From positions 1 through 40,524 of the forward strand of contig JAUWCZ010000007.1 of NCBI GenBank assembly GCA_030609055.1: a stretch of DNA of 40,524 bases. Direction: 5' to 3'. The notes beneath the pieces were generated by a model. That model did not search any database and was not told where the DNA came from. It was given only the letters and a program-made list of their open reading frames with translations. The translations under genes and the position numbers were made by a program. Below are positions 15,947 to 24,881 of the stretch, one piece after another. Every line of letters begins with the position of its first letter. Position 1 is the stretch's first letter. The DNA comes from Chloroflexota bacterium (lineage in GTDB: Bacteria > Chloroflexota > Anaerolineae > Anaerolineales > UBA11858).

Positions 15947-18166
15947 GTGATTGAAAAAGGGTTATTTTTTTTACTTGGCGGTTTGACCGCTCTTATCATC
16001 CTGATCTTATTAAGACGGAGATCCGATAGTACAAGTGGTGATAAAAGAATGAGACGGGAATCTATCCAGGCCTCAAATAAAACCTCACGGTCTCTGTCAG
16101 TATCAGCTGACGATCGGCTCAGGATTGAGGAGGACCAAAACATCTCAGCCGCCAGCCTGCAAGTCTTGTATGATCTGAACAAATCACTCAGCTCTACTCT
16201 GGATACATACCTCATTATTGATCAGGCATTATCATCAGCAATTTCAATATTAGGGGGAGAAAAGGCAGATTACTACGGGATTATCCCTGAAACCCAGGAA
16301 CTCAATCTTGTCAGATCGATAGGCAGGGATTTAAGCGAGATCGCTGCAATAAACCAACTTCTTTCCAGGGGGGAAATAAAAAAAGATCTCAAATGGATTC
16401 AAAAACATAAGAAACTGTTCCTGAACAAAGGTACTGGAAAAGATTTCCTCGGGGAGAAGGGAAGTGTTATTGATGAGGAAATCTCAACCATACTTTCTGT
16501 TCCAGTTCTAATTGATCAGGAACTAGCCGGAATAATTTCCCTTTTGCATACTGATGAAAATGCTTATTCGCTAGAGCAGGAAGAATTGTTATCCGCAATC
16601 GCGCATCAAGCAGGATTAGCGATAAACAACTCCCAACGTTTTGTGGAAGTGGCATTTCTGTTAAATTCTTTAAAGGCAAAACAGGAACTGCAGGATAAGC
16701 TGTTTGAACATTTACCAGTCGGTGTTTTGTTGTTGGATAACAAGTTTCAAATCTTATCTGGTAATCAGCTAGGGTATGAAATTGTAAATGTTCTTCATCC
16801 CGATTTTAATCAGATAGTTGTTTCCCGATTGGGAAATAAAACGATTCAAGAATTGGCTGATCTTTCTATGGAGCCTCTGCCGATAGAAGTGCAAAATGAG
16901 GAGGATCCGCGGGAGGTTTTTGAGGTCCAATTACGGAGAGCCCAAACGATTGAAGGGGGATACTGGATATTAATGATTGCCGATGTGACTGAGGAACGGG
17001 GAATTAAAAATCGGATCCGGGTTCAAGAGAGGCTGGCTACTTTAGGACAATTTGCCGCCGGCATTACACATGATTTTAACAATATCCTATCTGCCATACT
17101 GGTTTATTCAGAAGTGATTCTCAGGGATTCACAACTTTCTGAGGAGAATAGATCCAGGATGAATGCCGTCCGGGAACAATTGCAACGGGCAACAGATTTA
17201 ATCAATCGGATTCTTGATTTCAGCCGAGATCAACCGGTGGAATACAAGCCCTTTGATCTAATTCCATTTTTAGAGCAAACCCGTGATCTCTTGATCCGAA
17301 TCATACCTGAAGACATCCAGGTCAACCTGGATAAAAAATATTCCCCAGAGACCTTACCGATGCGCGGAGATCCTGCCCGATTGCAACAGATGATCTTAAA
17401 TTTAGCGTTGAATGCCCGGGATGCGATGCCGGAGGGTGGAACCCTGGGAATTCAGGTTGAAATTATTGAAGACACTGGAGAGAGCAACGCCATATTCCCC
17501 GGGATGGATCCAGGCAATTGGATTTTGTTTCAGGTTAAAGATACTGGAATAGGCATTGATCCTCAAGATCAACCAAGGATTTTTGAACCTTTCTTTACCA
17601 CCAAAGCTGCCCAGGGTGGAACGGGTTTGGGTCTGGCGCAGGTGTATGGGATTGTAAAACAACATCAGGGTTTTATAGACCTGGAGACTGCTCCAGGGGT
17701 CGGAACCACCTTTAAGATCTACTTCCCACTAATTACAGAAGAAGTTAGTGAAATCCAGGAATCTGCACCAGAACTGGAGTTGGATGGCAAAGGAGATTTA
17801 ATCCTGGTTGTGGAAGATGATGAAAACCTTCAAAAAGCTCTCTGGAATTTACTTGAGGATTATAATTATCAGGTCATTCTGGCAGAAAACGGCGAAAAAG
17901 GTTTCGATATTATTGAGCAAATCGGGGAGAAAATTTCCCTGGTGATCACAGATGTTGTAATGCCTAAGATGGGGGGAGTTGAAATGTATCACAAAACCCG
18001 GGATATCTATCCTGAAAAGATCTTTATTTTCATCACCGGTCACCCCTCAAAGATTAAGGACAAATCAATTGCTGAGGATCCGTTTTCCCGGTTGTTATTA
18101 AAGCCATTCTCGATGGCAGAAATTTTGCTGCTTACGAAAGAGATCAGATCAATCTCAGAAAAATAA
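15947..18166 (+). CDS. Membrane-anchored GAF/PAS hybrid histidine kinase with C-terminal receiver
   Basis: Order in this 739-aa protein: one N-terminal membrane helix (about 5-22), a basic linker, a GAF-like domain (about 65-230), and a PAS-like domain (about 245-350: HLPVGVLLLDNKFQILSGN). The HisKA H-box is FAAGITHDFNNIL with phospho-accepting His375. HATPase_c follows with the N box NLALNARDAMPEGG, the G1 box DTGIGI and the G2 box GGTGLGLAQVYGIV. A receiver domain ends the protein (about 625-735: LILVVEDDE, phospho-accepting Asp669 in TDVVMPKMGG, and Lys in LLLKPFS). It would autophosphorylate and pass phosphate to its own receiver. The start is a GTG after a GGGGT stretch. No response regulator or DNA-binding partner gene is adjacent, so it is an orphan; the signal and the output are unknown. 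Confidence 0.9.
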   Translation: MIEKGLFFLLGGLTALIILILLRRRSDSTSGDKRMRRESIQASNKTSRSLSVSADDRLRIEEDQNISAASLQVLYDLNKSLSSTLDTYLIIDQALSSAISILGGEKADYYGIIPETQELNLVRSIGRDLSEIAAINQLLSRGEIKKDLKWIQKHKKLFLNKGTGKDFLGEKGSVIDEEISTILSVPVLIDQELAGIISLLHTDENAYSLEQEELLSAIAHQAGLAINNSQRFVEVAFLLNSLKAKQELQDKLFEHLPVGVLLLDNKFQILSGNQLGYEIVNVLHPDFNQIVVSRLGNKTIQELADLSMEPLPIEVQNEEDPREVFEVQLRRAQTIEGGYWILMIADVTEERGIKNRIRVQERLATLGQFAAGITHDFNNILSAILVYSEVILRDSQLSEENRSRMNAVREQLQRATDLINRILDFSRDQPVEYKPFDLIPFLEQTRDLLIRIIPEDIQVNLDKKYSPETLPMRGDPARLQQMILNLALNARDAMPEGGTLGIQVEIIEDTGESNAIFPGMDPGNWILFQVKDTGIGIDPQDQPRIFEPFFTTKAAQGGTGLGLAQVYGIVKQHQGFIDLETAPGVGTTFKIYFPLITEEVSEIQESAPELELDGKGDLILVVEDDENLQKALWNLLEDYNYQVILAENGEKGFDIIEQIGEKISLVITDVVMPKMGGVEMYHKTRDIYPEKIFIFITGHPSKIKDKSIAEDPFSRLLLKPFSMAEILLLTKEIRSISEK

Positions 18167-18209
18167 ACCCCATTCAAAAAACACATACCATCATGGCGAG
18201 TAAGCCGGA

Positions 18210-19196
18210 TCAATATTCAATTTCACTTATCGGATTTAACTTCTCAATATTATGTTTTGCATAAATCCACCGGACTGTGCCTGTTTTTCCCCTGATGACC
18301 AGACTATGGGTTTCCGCACCCTGTCCGGTGTATCTTACTCCGTCAAGTAACTCCCCATCGGTAATACCGGTAGCTGCGAAGAAGACATCATCAGACGAGA
18401 CCAGATCATCCATCGTAATAACTTTGTCAAGGGAATAGCCCATTTCCAGACCAAGTTTTTTCTCCTGCTCATTCCTGATATGCAGTTTTCCTTGCAGTTC
18501 TCCACCCATCGCCCGAATCGCACAGGCTGCTAAAATGCCTTCGGGTGTGCCACCGATTCCTAACAGTGCATCGATGCCAGATTCGGGAAGGCAGGTCATT
18601 AATGCCCCAGCGACATCTCCATCCGGTATCAACCTGATCCGGGAACCAATTTTCCGGACCTCCTGAATGAGTTTTTCATGCCTTGGACGTTGAAGTATGA
18701 CGACGGTAAGGTCGTTTAAGGATTTATTTTCTGAGCGGGCTATTTTCTCCAAATTGTCCTTTAACGGCGCTTCAATATCTATTAACCCTTTCGCCAGAGG
18801 ACCCACAGCGATTTTATCCATATAAACAAAAGGGCCGGGATTAAACATAGTGTCCCGGGGTGCGATCGCTACAGTTGCGATGGAATTCAGGAATCCATCT
18901 GCCAGCGGTCTGGTACCGTCAATTGGATCCACAGCGAGGTCAACTTGAGGAGGTTTTCCGGATCCTACTTTCTCCCCATTAAAAAGCATCGGTGCTTCAT
19001 CTTTCTCACCTTCTCCAATCACAATCACCGCATCCATATCGATAGTATTCAAGACCAGACGCATGGCATCCACAGCAGCCTTATCGGCAACTTCCTTTTG
19101 CCCCCGTCCCATAAATCTGCCCGCTGATAAAGCGGCAGATTCAGTAACCCGGACGAGTTCTAAAGCCAGGTTTCTAGTTGGTTTTTGGGTCTTCAT
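18210..19196 (-). CDS. glpX: Fructose-1,6-bisphosphatase class II
   Basis: GlpX hydrolyses fructose-1,6-bisphosphate to fructose-6-phosphate in gluconeogenesis. The sequence has LVRVTESAALSAGRFMGRGQK, the metal/phosphate-binding IGEGEKDEAPML, AVDPIDGTRPLADG and IGIGGTPEGILAACAIRAMGGELQGKL, all characteristic of the class II (GlpX) fold, with the usual length of about 328 aa. An in-frame codon 24 bases upstream exists, but GAGGTGG directly precedes the ATG at 19196 (MKTQKPTRN). This start lies 7 bases after the cdsA stop, so glpX is the last gene of the frr-uppS-cdsA-glpX transcript. The reason for linking gluconeogenesis to the lipid genes is not obvious. Confidence 0.93.
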   Translation of the reverse strand: MKTQKPTRNLALELVRVTESAALSAGRFMGRGQKEVADKAAVDAMRLVLNTIDMDAVIVIGEGEKDEAPMLFNGEKVGSGKPPQVDLAVDPIDGTRPLADGFLNSIATVAIAPRDTMFNPGPFVYMDKIAVGPLAKGLIDIEAPLKDNLEKIARSENKSLNDLTVVILQRPRHEKLIQEVRKIGSRIRLIPDGDVAGALMTCLPESGIDALLGIGGTPEGILAACAIRAMGGELQGKLHIRNEQEKKLGLEMGYSLDKVITMDDLVSSDDVFFAATGITDGELLDGVRYTGQGAETHSLVIRGKTGTVRWIYAKHNIEKLNPISEIEY

Positions 19197-19203
19197 AGCC
19201 ACC

Positions 19204-20025
19204 TCACTGGAGAATTGCATGGAGAATTAGGTAATATCCGATTGGTGCGGCCCAGAAGAGAGAGTCAATCCTGTCAAATACCCCTCCGTGTCCCGGAAAC
19301 AAATTACCGGAGTCTTTGCAGGATGCTTGTCTTTTGATCATGCTCTCGGTTAAATCTCCCAGAGGTATAGCTGCGGAAATAATAAATCCAAGTATAGCTC
19401 CTTCAATGGGAGTTATATTTATCCCGGAATCAAAAACCCGCACAAACAGAAGCGGTAATCCAATCCCCCCTAAAGTCCCAGTCAGGATTCCGGCAAAATA
19501 TCCCTCCCAGGTTTTATGGGGACTAGTTTTAGGAGCAAGTTTGTGTTTCCCGAAAGCGGTACCTACCAGAAACGCTCCTGTATCGGCTATCCAGACAATC
19601 GGCAGGACCAGGAATGTCCACCACTTACCATCTGGAAGAGCCCGCAAGGAGATCAGGTACGGTCCCAGAAAACCAATGTAAAGTAAAACACTGAGGGTAG
19701 CGCCAAAATTAGTTGCCGGATTTCCGATATCCCGCTCATGCTGGAAGATGTGATAGGCTGCTGACCCAAATAACAGTAGGGTGAGGAGAACTGAGTTATA
19801 GGAGAATTGGAAAAACGTTCGGCTCAAAGCCAAAATAAGAACGCCGATTAATACCAGCGGTAGGGCGGGTTTTTGGTTAATTTTTCCCAGTAGTTTGGTA
19901 TATTCCCAGGCGGATAAAACCAGCAGGGTGATGATAGCTAACTGGTATGCATATCCCCCGAGGTGGATTAAAAATAACCCACTCGGAGTAAGAATCGCAG
20001 CGACAATATATCGTTGGCGCAGCAT
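19204..20025 (-). CDS. cdsA: Phosphatidate cytidylyltransferase
   Basis: CdsA makes CDP-diacylglycerol from phosphatidic acid and CTP, the branch point of phospholipid synthesis. The protein is polytopic with about seven hydrophobic helices. Near the C-terminus it carries the family signature, from SMIKRQASCKDSG to PGHGGVFDRIDS (S-x3-KR-x4-KD-S, then HGG-x-x-DR). The 273-aa length is typical. The start is an ATG at 20025, 6 bases after the uppS stop. uppS-cdsA adjacency is a very widespread arrangement and supports both calls. Confidence 0.95.
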   Translation of the reverse strand: MLRQRYIVAAILTPSGLFLIHLGGYAYQLAIITLLVLSAWEYTKLLGKINQKPALPLVLIGVLILALSRTFFQFSYNSVLLTLLLFGSAAYHIFQHERDIGNPATNFGATLSVLLYIGFLGPYLISLRALPDGKWWTFLVLPIVWIADTGAFLVGTAFGKHKLAPKTSPHKTWEGYFAGILTGTLGGIGLPLLFVRVFDSGINITPIEGAILGFIISAAIPLGDLTESMIKRQASCKDSGNLFPGHGGVFDRIDSLFWAAPIGYYLILHAILQ

Positions 20026-20031
20026 ACTGGA

Positions 20032-20763
20032 TTATCTTTCCTTTTCTTGTTTTACTTCACCATACCGTCGTTCACGTTGGTTGTATACTATCAATGCTTG
20101 ACGGAGTTCTTCTTTATTAAAATCAGGCCAATAAGTGGGAGTGAAGTACCACTCAGCATAGGCGCTCTGCCAGATCAAGAAATTGCTGCACCGATATTCC
20201 CCCGAAGTACGAATAATCAGGTCTGGATCAGGGCTTTCTGAAGTATAGAGGTACTTTGCAAACTGTTCATCATCAATATCATCAACTGAATGACCGGCCG
20301 AGATAATATTTTTCACTGCCTGAAGAATTTCGTCTCTACCACCATAGTTGAAGGCAACGTTCAGGATCAAGGTTTTATTATCTTTTGTAAGTTCAATTGC
20401 TTCCCGGACTTTTTTCTGTAATTCCTTATCAATTTGATCTAATCGGCCAAGATGTCGTAGCTGAACTCCATTTTCATGCAGATTTTGAAGTTCCCTGTCC
20501 AACATGGTTTTAAATATTCTCATTAACCCTTGGATTTCTTCCTTAGGACGTTTCCAATTCTCAGTCGAAAAAGCGTAGATCGTGAGATATTTAATCCCAA
20601 ACTCTGCGCAGGCTTCGATGACTTCTCGCAAATTCTCTGTGCCTGCTCTGTGTCCGGAAAGCCGTGGAAGGCCTTTTTCAAGTGCCCAGCGCCCATTCCC
20701 ATCCATGATGATAGCGACGTGATTGGGTATATTCTGAAGGGATTCCTGGGTTTCCTTGTTCAT
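20032..20763 (-). CDS. uppS: Isoprenyl transferase (undecaprenyl diphosphate synthase)
   Basis: UppS condenses isopentenyl diphosphate units onto farnesyl diphosphate to make the lipid carrier for peptidoglycan and other glycans. Visible motifs are HVAIIMDGNGRWA with the catalytic Asp, RLSGHRAGTENLREV, YLTIYAFSTENWKRP, LNVAFNYGGRDEI and PDLIIRTSGEYRCSNFLIWQSAYAE. The open frame extends upstream to a TTG at 20853 just after frr. The ATG at 20763 gives the usual 14-residue lead to HVAII and a normal 243-aa length, so I prefer it, although no strong ribosome-binding site precedes it. The longer TTG form (273 aa), coupled to frr, cannot be excluded. Confidence 0.93.
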   Translation of the reverse strand: MNKETQESLQNIPNHVAIIMDGNGRWALEKGLPRLSGHRAGTENLREVIEACAEFGIKYLTIYAFSTENWKRPKEEIQGLMRIFKTMLDRELQNLHENGVQLRHLGRLDQIDKELQKKVREAIELTKDNKTLILNVAFNYGGRDEILQAVKNIISAGHSVDDIDDEQFAKYLYTSESPDPDLIIRTSGEYRCSNFLIWQSAYAEWYFTPTYWPDFNKEELRQALIVYNQRERRYGEVKQEKER

Positions 20764-20861
20764 GGATGATGGCTGGTTTTTTCTAGTATTAGATTGATCC
20801 GGTAATTTGAAACTCAATAATTGGGCTCTAACGTGGGTCCTAATGGAATTCAAAATCTGAA

Positions 20862-21419
20862 TTAAACTTCCATGATTTCTTCTTCTTTTCTTTCACAAAT
20901 GGTGTCTATTTTTTGGGTGTAGGTATCAATGATTTCCTGGACCTTTTCCTCCCCCCGGTGCAGGTCATCTTCTGGGATCATTTTCTCATCCTCAAAATCA
21001 CGTAAGTTGCGTATGCTTTCCCGGCGAATATTGCGAATGGCAATCCGGGAATCTTCAGCTTTTATACTAACTACTTTTACGAGTTCCAGCCTTCTTTCTT
21101 CTGTTGGTGTGGGTAAAACCAGGCGAATATTTTCCCCATCATTATTTGGCATCAATCCCAGGTCTGATTTTAGGATTGCTTTTTCAATATTCTTTAGGGA
21201 AGAAGCATCGTAAGGTCGAATAAGCAGCGAGCGGGATTCCGGTACACTGATGCTGGCTAATTCTTGAAGTGGGGTTTGTGTCCCGTAATACTCAATCGGC
21301 AGTAACTCTACGAGGGAAGGATTTGCGCGTCCAGTCCGGATCGTATTCAGTTCCTGGACCAAAATATTGATCGCTTTATCCATCCGTTCTTCAGTTTCTT
21401 GATAAACATCCGATAGCAT
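20862..21419 (-). CDS. frr: Ribosome recycling factor
   Basis: RRF releases the post-termination ribosome from mRNA together with EF-G. The 185-aa protein has the standard start-to-end pattern: ETEERMDKAINILVQELNTIRTGRANPSLVE, PLQELASISVPESRSLLIRPYD, NDGENIRLVLPTPTEERR, and a C-terminal acidic/basic helix DEKMIPEDDLHRGEEKVQEIIDTY. A strong AGGAGG lies 5 bases before the ATG. It heads the transcript that continues into uppS-cdsA-glpX. Confidence 0.97.
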   Translation of the reverse strand: MLSDVYQETEERMDKAINILVQELNTIRTGRANPSLVELLPIEYYGTQTPLQELASISVPESRSLLIRPYDASSLKNIEKAILKSDLGLMPNNDGENIRLVLPTPTEERRLELVKVVSIKAEDSRIAIRNIRRESIRNLRDFEDEKMIPEDDLHRGEEKVQEIIDTYTQKIDTICERKEEEIMEV

Positions 21420-21508
21420 TTTGACCTCCTCAGCAAACCACGGTGTTTAGATAGAATCTCAAGCATAATCTATGAACCAGGAACGGTGAGATACCAGCGC
21501 TTCTTAAT

Positions 21509-21537
21509 ACTATACTCGATTAATCGTTCCTGATAAA
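21509..21537 (-). promoter_or_regulatory. frr: Candidate promoter for frr-uppS-cdsA-glpX
   Basis: On the minus strand TATAGT (21514-21509; 5 of 6 to TATAAT) has a 17-base spacer to TTTATC (21537-21532), a weak -35. It would give a leader of about 80 bases before frr. Confidence 0.35.
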
Positions 21538-21658
21538 GGCAGAGTTTCCCGTAGGAATTAGGGATTGTTTTAATTCTAATCATTCTGAGTTTCCTGCCTG
21601 CCGATTCCCCTCTAGCAGCGGAGATTTAAACAAATCCTTTGAGTATGAATCAAAATCC

Positions 21659-21689
21659 TTCCGCTGGGCATATTACATGAGAAGCGGAA
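21659..21689 (-). terminator. Weak hairpin after pyrH
   Basis: TTCCGCT and AGCGGAA form a 7-bp stem with a 17-base loop, 22 bases after the pyrH stop on the minus strand. It is followed by GGATTTTG, not a U-run, so terminator function is doubtful. Confidence 0.3.
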
Positions 21690-21710
21690 TAGTTGACGTG
21701 TGAAGGAAAG

Positions 21711-22442
<732 letters not shown>

Positions 22443-22481
22443 TTATCCTTTTGCTCAACTCTTCTGGTCTATATTATATAA

Positions 22482-22511
22482 GAAAAAAGCCAACCTGCTG
22501 GTTGGCCTTTT
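22482..22511 (-). terminator. Intrinsic terminator of rpsB-tsf
   Basis: On the minus strand GGCCAACC, loop AGCA, then GGTTGGC and TTTTTTCTT form a classic hairpin-U-tract right after the tsf stop. A short A-T extension with one mismatch lengthens the stem. Confidence 0.85.
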
Positions 22512-22514
22512 TAT

Positions 22515-23117
22515 TTAATCAATGGTTTCTCCCCGTTCCCACCTCTCAAAACGGCGGATGACAATATTTTCTCCTATCGAGGAAATCTTTTCATGTAAAA
22601 GCTCTTGAATTATGAGTTCCTCGTCACGGATATATTCCTGTAGTAACAGACAGTTTTCCGCTTTAAATTTATCCACCATGCCTTCTAGAATTCGGTCAAT
22701 GATGTTATCAGGTTTTCCTTCTTCCTGGTATCGGGTACGAGCGATTTCCTTTTCGTGCTCAATCACAGCTTCAGGAATCTGGTCTTCTTTGATCCATTTA
22801 GGAGCTGCAGCAGCTATTTGCAGAGCGATTTCATGGACAAATTTCCGGAATTCATCCGACCGGGCTACAAAATCAGTCTCACAGTTGATTTCAACCATCA
22901 CGCCTACCCGGCCATCACCATGCGAGTATAGTTCAATGATACCCTCGGAAGCATCCCGGTCAGATCGTTTGGCAGCTTTAGCCAGTCCTTTTTGCCGCAG
23001 GAAATCGACGGCTTTGTCAAAATCCCCTTCCGCGTTCTGTAGCGCTTCCTTTACATCCAGGACACCGGATCCGGTCGCGTCACGCAATTTTTTGATCTGT
23101 TCAACAGAAATTTCCAT
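22515..23117 (-). CDS. tsf: Translation elongation factor Ts (short form)
   Basis: EF-Ts is the guanine-nucleotide exchange factor for EF-Tu. The N-terminal UBA-like domain reads IKKLRDATGSGVLDVKEALQNAEGDFDKAVDFLRQKGLAKA. The core contains the EF-Tu-contacting NCETDFVAR and FVHEIALQIAAAAPKW. At 200 aa it is the short, single-core form known from Thermus, rather than the 280-300 aa Escherichia form. A C-terminal helix with EELIIQELLHEKISSIGENI completes the fold. It starts 5 bases after the rpsB stop, in the same transcript. Confidence 0.96.
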   Translation of the reverse strand: MEISVEQIKKLRDATGSGVLDVKEALQNAEGDFDKAVDFLRQKGLAKAAKRSDRDASEGIIELYSHGDGRVGVMVEINCETDFVARSDEFRKFVHEIALQIAAAAPKWIKEDQIPEAVIEHEKEIARTRYQEEGKPDNIIDRILEGMVDKFKAENCLLLQEYIRDEELIIQELLHEKISSIGENIVIRRFERWERGETID

Positions 23118-23122
23118 TGGAT

Positions 23123-24019
23123 TTACGCCTTCTTTGTAGCAGCTTTACTTTCTTCATCGGAAGTGTCGTCAGATTTATCCGAGTCGATTTCCTTCTCAGA
23201 TTCCTGCCCTGTTTCCTGTTTCATTTTGGCCAGGGTGGAAGCGCCCAGCAAATCCTCGTCACTCAACTCATCCCTGAGTTCTTCTGGTAGTTGGGCTTCT
23301 GCTTCAGCTGCTTCTAGATCTGCTTGGTAGTCCTTCCGCATATTGATGCCTTCACTGACAGCTTGCGCGATAATCGAGACAATCAACTGAATGCCCCGAA
23401 TAGCATCATCGTTGGCAGGAATAACATAATCAATATTTTTAGGATTGCAGTTGGTATCAACCATTGCAACAACCGGGATCTTTAATAAGTTTGCTTCATG
23501 AACTGGTATTTCTTCCCGGGAAACATCTACCGCAAATAACAAGTTGGGTAGCCCATCCATTTCGCGGATACCGCCCAGGCGGCTTTCCAGACGTTCAATT
23601 TCCCTGGTCATTCCCAGAGCTTCTTTTTTCGTCCGGAGTTCAAATTCACCCCGGTCTCGCATCCCTTCCAAGCGCTCTAATTCGTGAATCCGCTCCCGGA
23701 TTGTCTGCCAGTTTGTGAGTGTGCCCCCCAACCAGCGCCCGATTACATAGGGCATTCCGACTTTTTCGGCATTCTTTTTAATAATGTCCTGTGCCTGGCG
23801 TTTTGTGCCCACGAACAATACCGATCCACCGCTAGCGACGGTTTCCCGAACAACCGCGAAGGCTTCTTCCAGGGCCTGAGCAGTTTGCTGGAGGTCAATG
23901 ATATGGATATCGTTCCTAGCAGCAAATATGTATGACTCCATGTAGGGGTTCCACTTCTGAGTCCGATGACCAAAATGTACTCCGCTTTCCAACAGGTCTT
24001 TCATGTTTACAATAGGCAT
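23123..24019 (-). CDS. rpsB: 30S ribosomal protein S2
   Basis: The N-terminus [22 protein letters not shown] and the segments [39 protein letters not shown] and [21 protein letters not shown] are the S2 hallmarks. The 298-aa protein has a C-terminal tail of about 50 residues rich in Glu, Asp, Ser and Lys, longer than in Escherichia. AAGGAG precedes the ATG. A promoter and structured leader lie upstream, and tsf follows 5 bases after the stop. Confidence 0.97.
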   Translation of the reverse strand: MPIVNMKDLLESGVHFGHRTQKWNPYMESYIFAARNDIHIIDLQQTAQALEEAFAVVRETVASGGSVLFVGTKRQAQDIIKKNAEKVGMPYVIGRWLGGTLTNWQTIRERIHELERLEGMRDRGEFELRTKKEALGMTREIERLESRLGGIREMDGLPNLLFAVDVSREEIPVHEANLLKIPVVAMVDTNCNPKNIDYVIPANDDAIRGIQLIVSIIAQAVSEGINMRKDYQADLEAAEAEAQLPEELRDELSDEDLLGASTLAKMKQETGQESEKEIDSDKSDDTSDEESKAATKKA

Positions 24020-24147
24020 AATTCATCTCCTTGCGTTAAGCCTCCGTTTCTGTCTTTCCTTCTGGCACCGGGGGGTTACCTCCGGCACGCACCATCGGGT
24101 CGAGAAACGTGTGTGATACAAAATTTGTCCCGCAAGATTGCGGGATC
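24020..24147 (-). ncRNA. Structured 5' leader of rpsB, candidate ribosomal-protein leader
   Basis: The leader predicted from the promoter at 24154-24182 is about 128 bases. On the minus strand it starts with a GC-rich hairpin (CCCGCA, loop ATCT, TGCGGG; 24129-24144). It then has a second hairpin with a 7-bp outer stem containing two G-U pairs and a 2-bp inner stem (24065-24088). No open frame is present. Ribosomal-protein leaders that bind their own product are common for rpsB-type operons; whether S2 binds here is unknown. Confidence 0.4.
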
Positions 24148-24153
24148 GAAAGC

Positions 24154-24182
24154 AGTATATCATGCGAGATGGGTTTCGTCTA
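24154..24182 (-). promoter_or_regulatory. rpsB: Promoter for rpsB-tsf
   Basis: On the minus strand TAGACG (24182-24177, 4 of 6), a 17-base spacer and TATACT (24159-24154, 5 of 6) form a good sigma-70-type promoter, with a start point near 24147. Confidence 0.65.
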
Positions 24183-24300
24183 GATGATGGGAATTCTATT
24201 CAAATTAAGAACACCCAATCAAGAGAGGAATCATATCCTGTGTTATGCTATGTATAGGAACCCTAGAGAGAAAAAGCAGATTGAATTTAAGGAGTTGCCC

Positions 24301-24558
24301 ATGTCCGAAGAAAATGTGAGGAGAGAAGAGTTTAAAGTCAGCGGAGAAGCTCTGGTCGATAAAATCAAGGAACTGGCTCACGAAGGCAACATCCGCCGGA
24401 TTATCATTAAAGATAAATCGGACCACATCCTGATTGATGTACCTCTTACGATTGGCGTTATCGGGGCGCTGCTTGCTCCTCAGCTGGCAGCTATCGGAGC
24501 CATCGCAGCGCTGGTCTCCAATGCAACCATCGTGGTTGAGATTGTGGAAGAAAACTAG
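24301..24558 (+). CDS. DUF4342 family small protein
   Basis: The 85-aa protein reads FKVSGEALVDKIKELAHEGNIRRIIIKD, then SDHILIDVPLTIGVIGALLAPQLAAIGAIAALVSNATIVVE. A DNA- or protein-binding-like N-terminal helix-strand part is followed by a hydrophobic Gly/Ala-rich hairpin that could lie in or on the membrane. This is the DUF4342 pattern. AAGGAG at 24289-24294 supports the ATG at 24301; the open frame extends 117 bases further upstream, but that part is not protein-like. It sits alone between rpsB (divergent) and the flavin-uptake operon. Its function is unknown. Confidence 0.8.
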   Translation: MSEENVRREEFKVSGEALVDKIKELAHEGNIRRIIIKDKSDHILIDVPLTIGVIGALLAPQLAAIGAIAALVSNATIVVEIVEEN

Positions 24559-24564
24559 TGATAA

Positions 24565-24597
24565 AGGGACCAGGTCCTTTTAAAGGACCTGGTCCCT
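24565..24597. terminator. 16-bp perfect inverted repeat after the DUF4342 gene
   Basis: AGGGACCAGGTCCTTT (24565-24580) and its exact complement (24582-24597) are separated by one base, giving a very stable stem. There is no T-tract on the plus strand. It ends 13 bases before the -35 box of the flavin operon, so it may separate the two transcripts. Confidence 0.65.
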
Positions 24598-24610
24598 AAT
24601 ACTCTAGAAG

Positions 24611-24639
24611 TTGACGCTGGAATGAGAGAGTAGTATACT
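24611..24639 (+). promoter_or_regulatory. Strong sigma-70-type promoter of the FMN-riboswitch operon
   Basis: TTGACG at 24611-24616 (5 of 6), a 17-base spacer and TATACT at 24634-24639 (5 of 6) place the start near 24646, about 15 bases before the riboswitch. Confidence 0.85.
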
Positions 24640-24661
24640 TTGGTGTGAAAATTGAATAAAA

Positions 24662-24782
24662 ACCTTCGGGGCAGGGTGAGCGAAAGCAATTCCCAATCGG
24701 CGGTAAAGCCCGCGAGCGCCTGATTTGGCGCAGGATCCGGTGAGACTCCGGGGCCGACGGTATAGTCCGGATAGGAGAAGGT
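24662..24782 (+). ncRNA. FMN riboswitch (RFN element)
   Basis: All conserved blocks of the RFN element are present in order: CTTCGGGGCAGGGTG, then ATTCCC-AATCGGCGGTA, AAAGCCCGCGAGCGC, a variable stem, GATCCGGTGAGACTCCGGGGCC, GACGGTATAGTCCGGAT, and GGAGAAGGT. Stem P1 is ACCTTC (24662-24667) with GAAGGT (24777-24782). FMN binding normally shuts down downstream expression. The promoter lies just before it, and two intrinsic terminators plus an ABC importer follow, so this is a transcription-attenuation switch for flavin uptake. Confidence 0.97.
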
Positions 24783-24820
24783 AAACCAGGTTTTGTTTAA
24801 CCTATTGGGTTAACTGAAAG

Positions 24821-24853
24821 CCCCGAAAGCAATCGCTTTCGGGGAATTTTTTT
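24821..24853 (+). terminator. Riboswitch expression platform: first intrinsic terminator
   Basis: CCCCGAAAGC (24821-24830), loop AATC and GCTTTCGGGG (24835-24844) form a perfect 10-bp stem followed by AATTTTTTT. The left arm CCCCGAA is complementary to TTCGGGG at 24665-24671 in the riboswitch 5' strand, which offers a possible antiterminator pairing. Confidence 0.9.
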
Positions 24854-24881
24854 CAGGGAACCAATTCCTTATTTATGCGCC

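Larger units (their letters stand above)
21420..21710 (-). other. 291-base intergenic region between pyrH and frr
   Basis: In most bacteria pyrH and frr are nearly adjacent; here they are 291 bases apart, with no open frame I can support. The region holds the frr ribosome-binding site, a candidate promoter (21509-21537) and a 7-bp inverted repeat near the pyrH stop (21659-21689). Nothing else was recognised. Confidence 0.6.
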
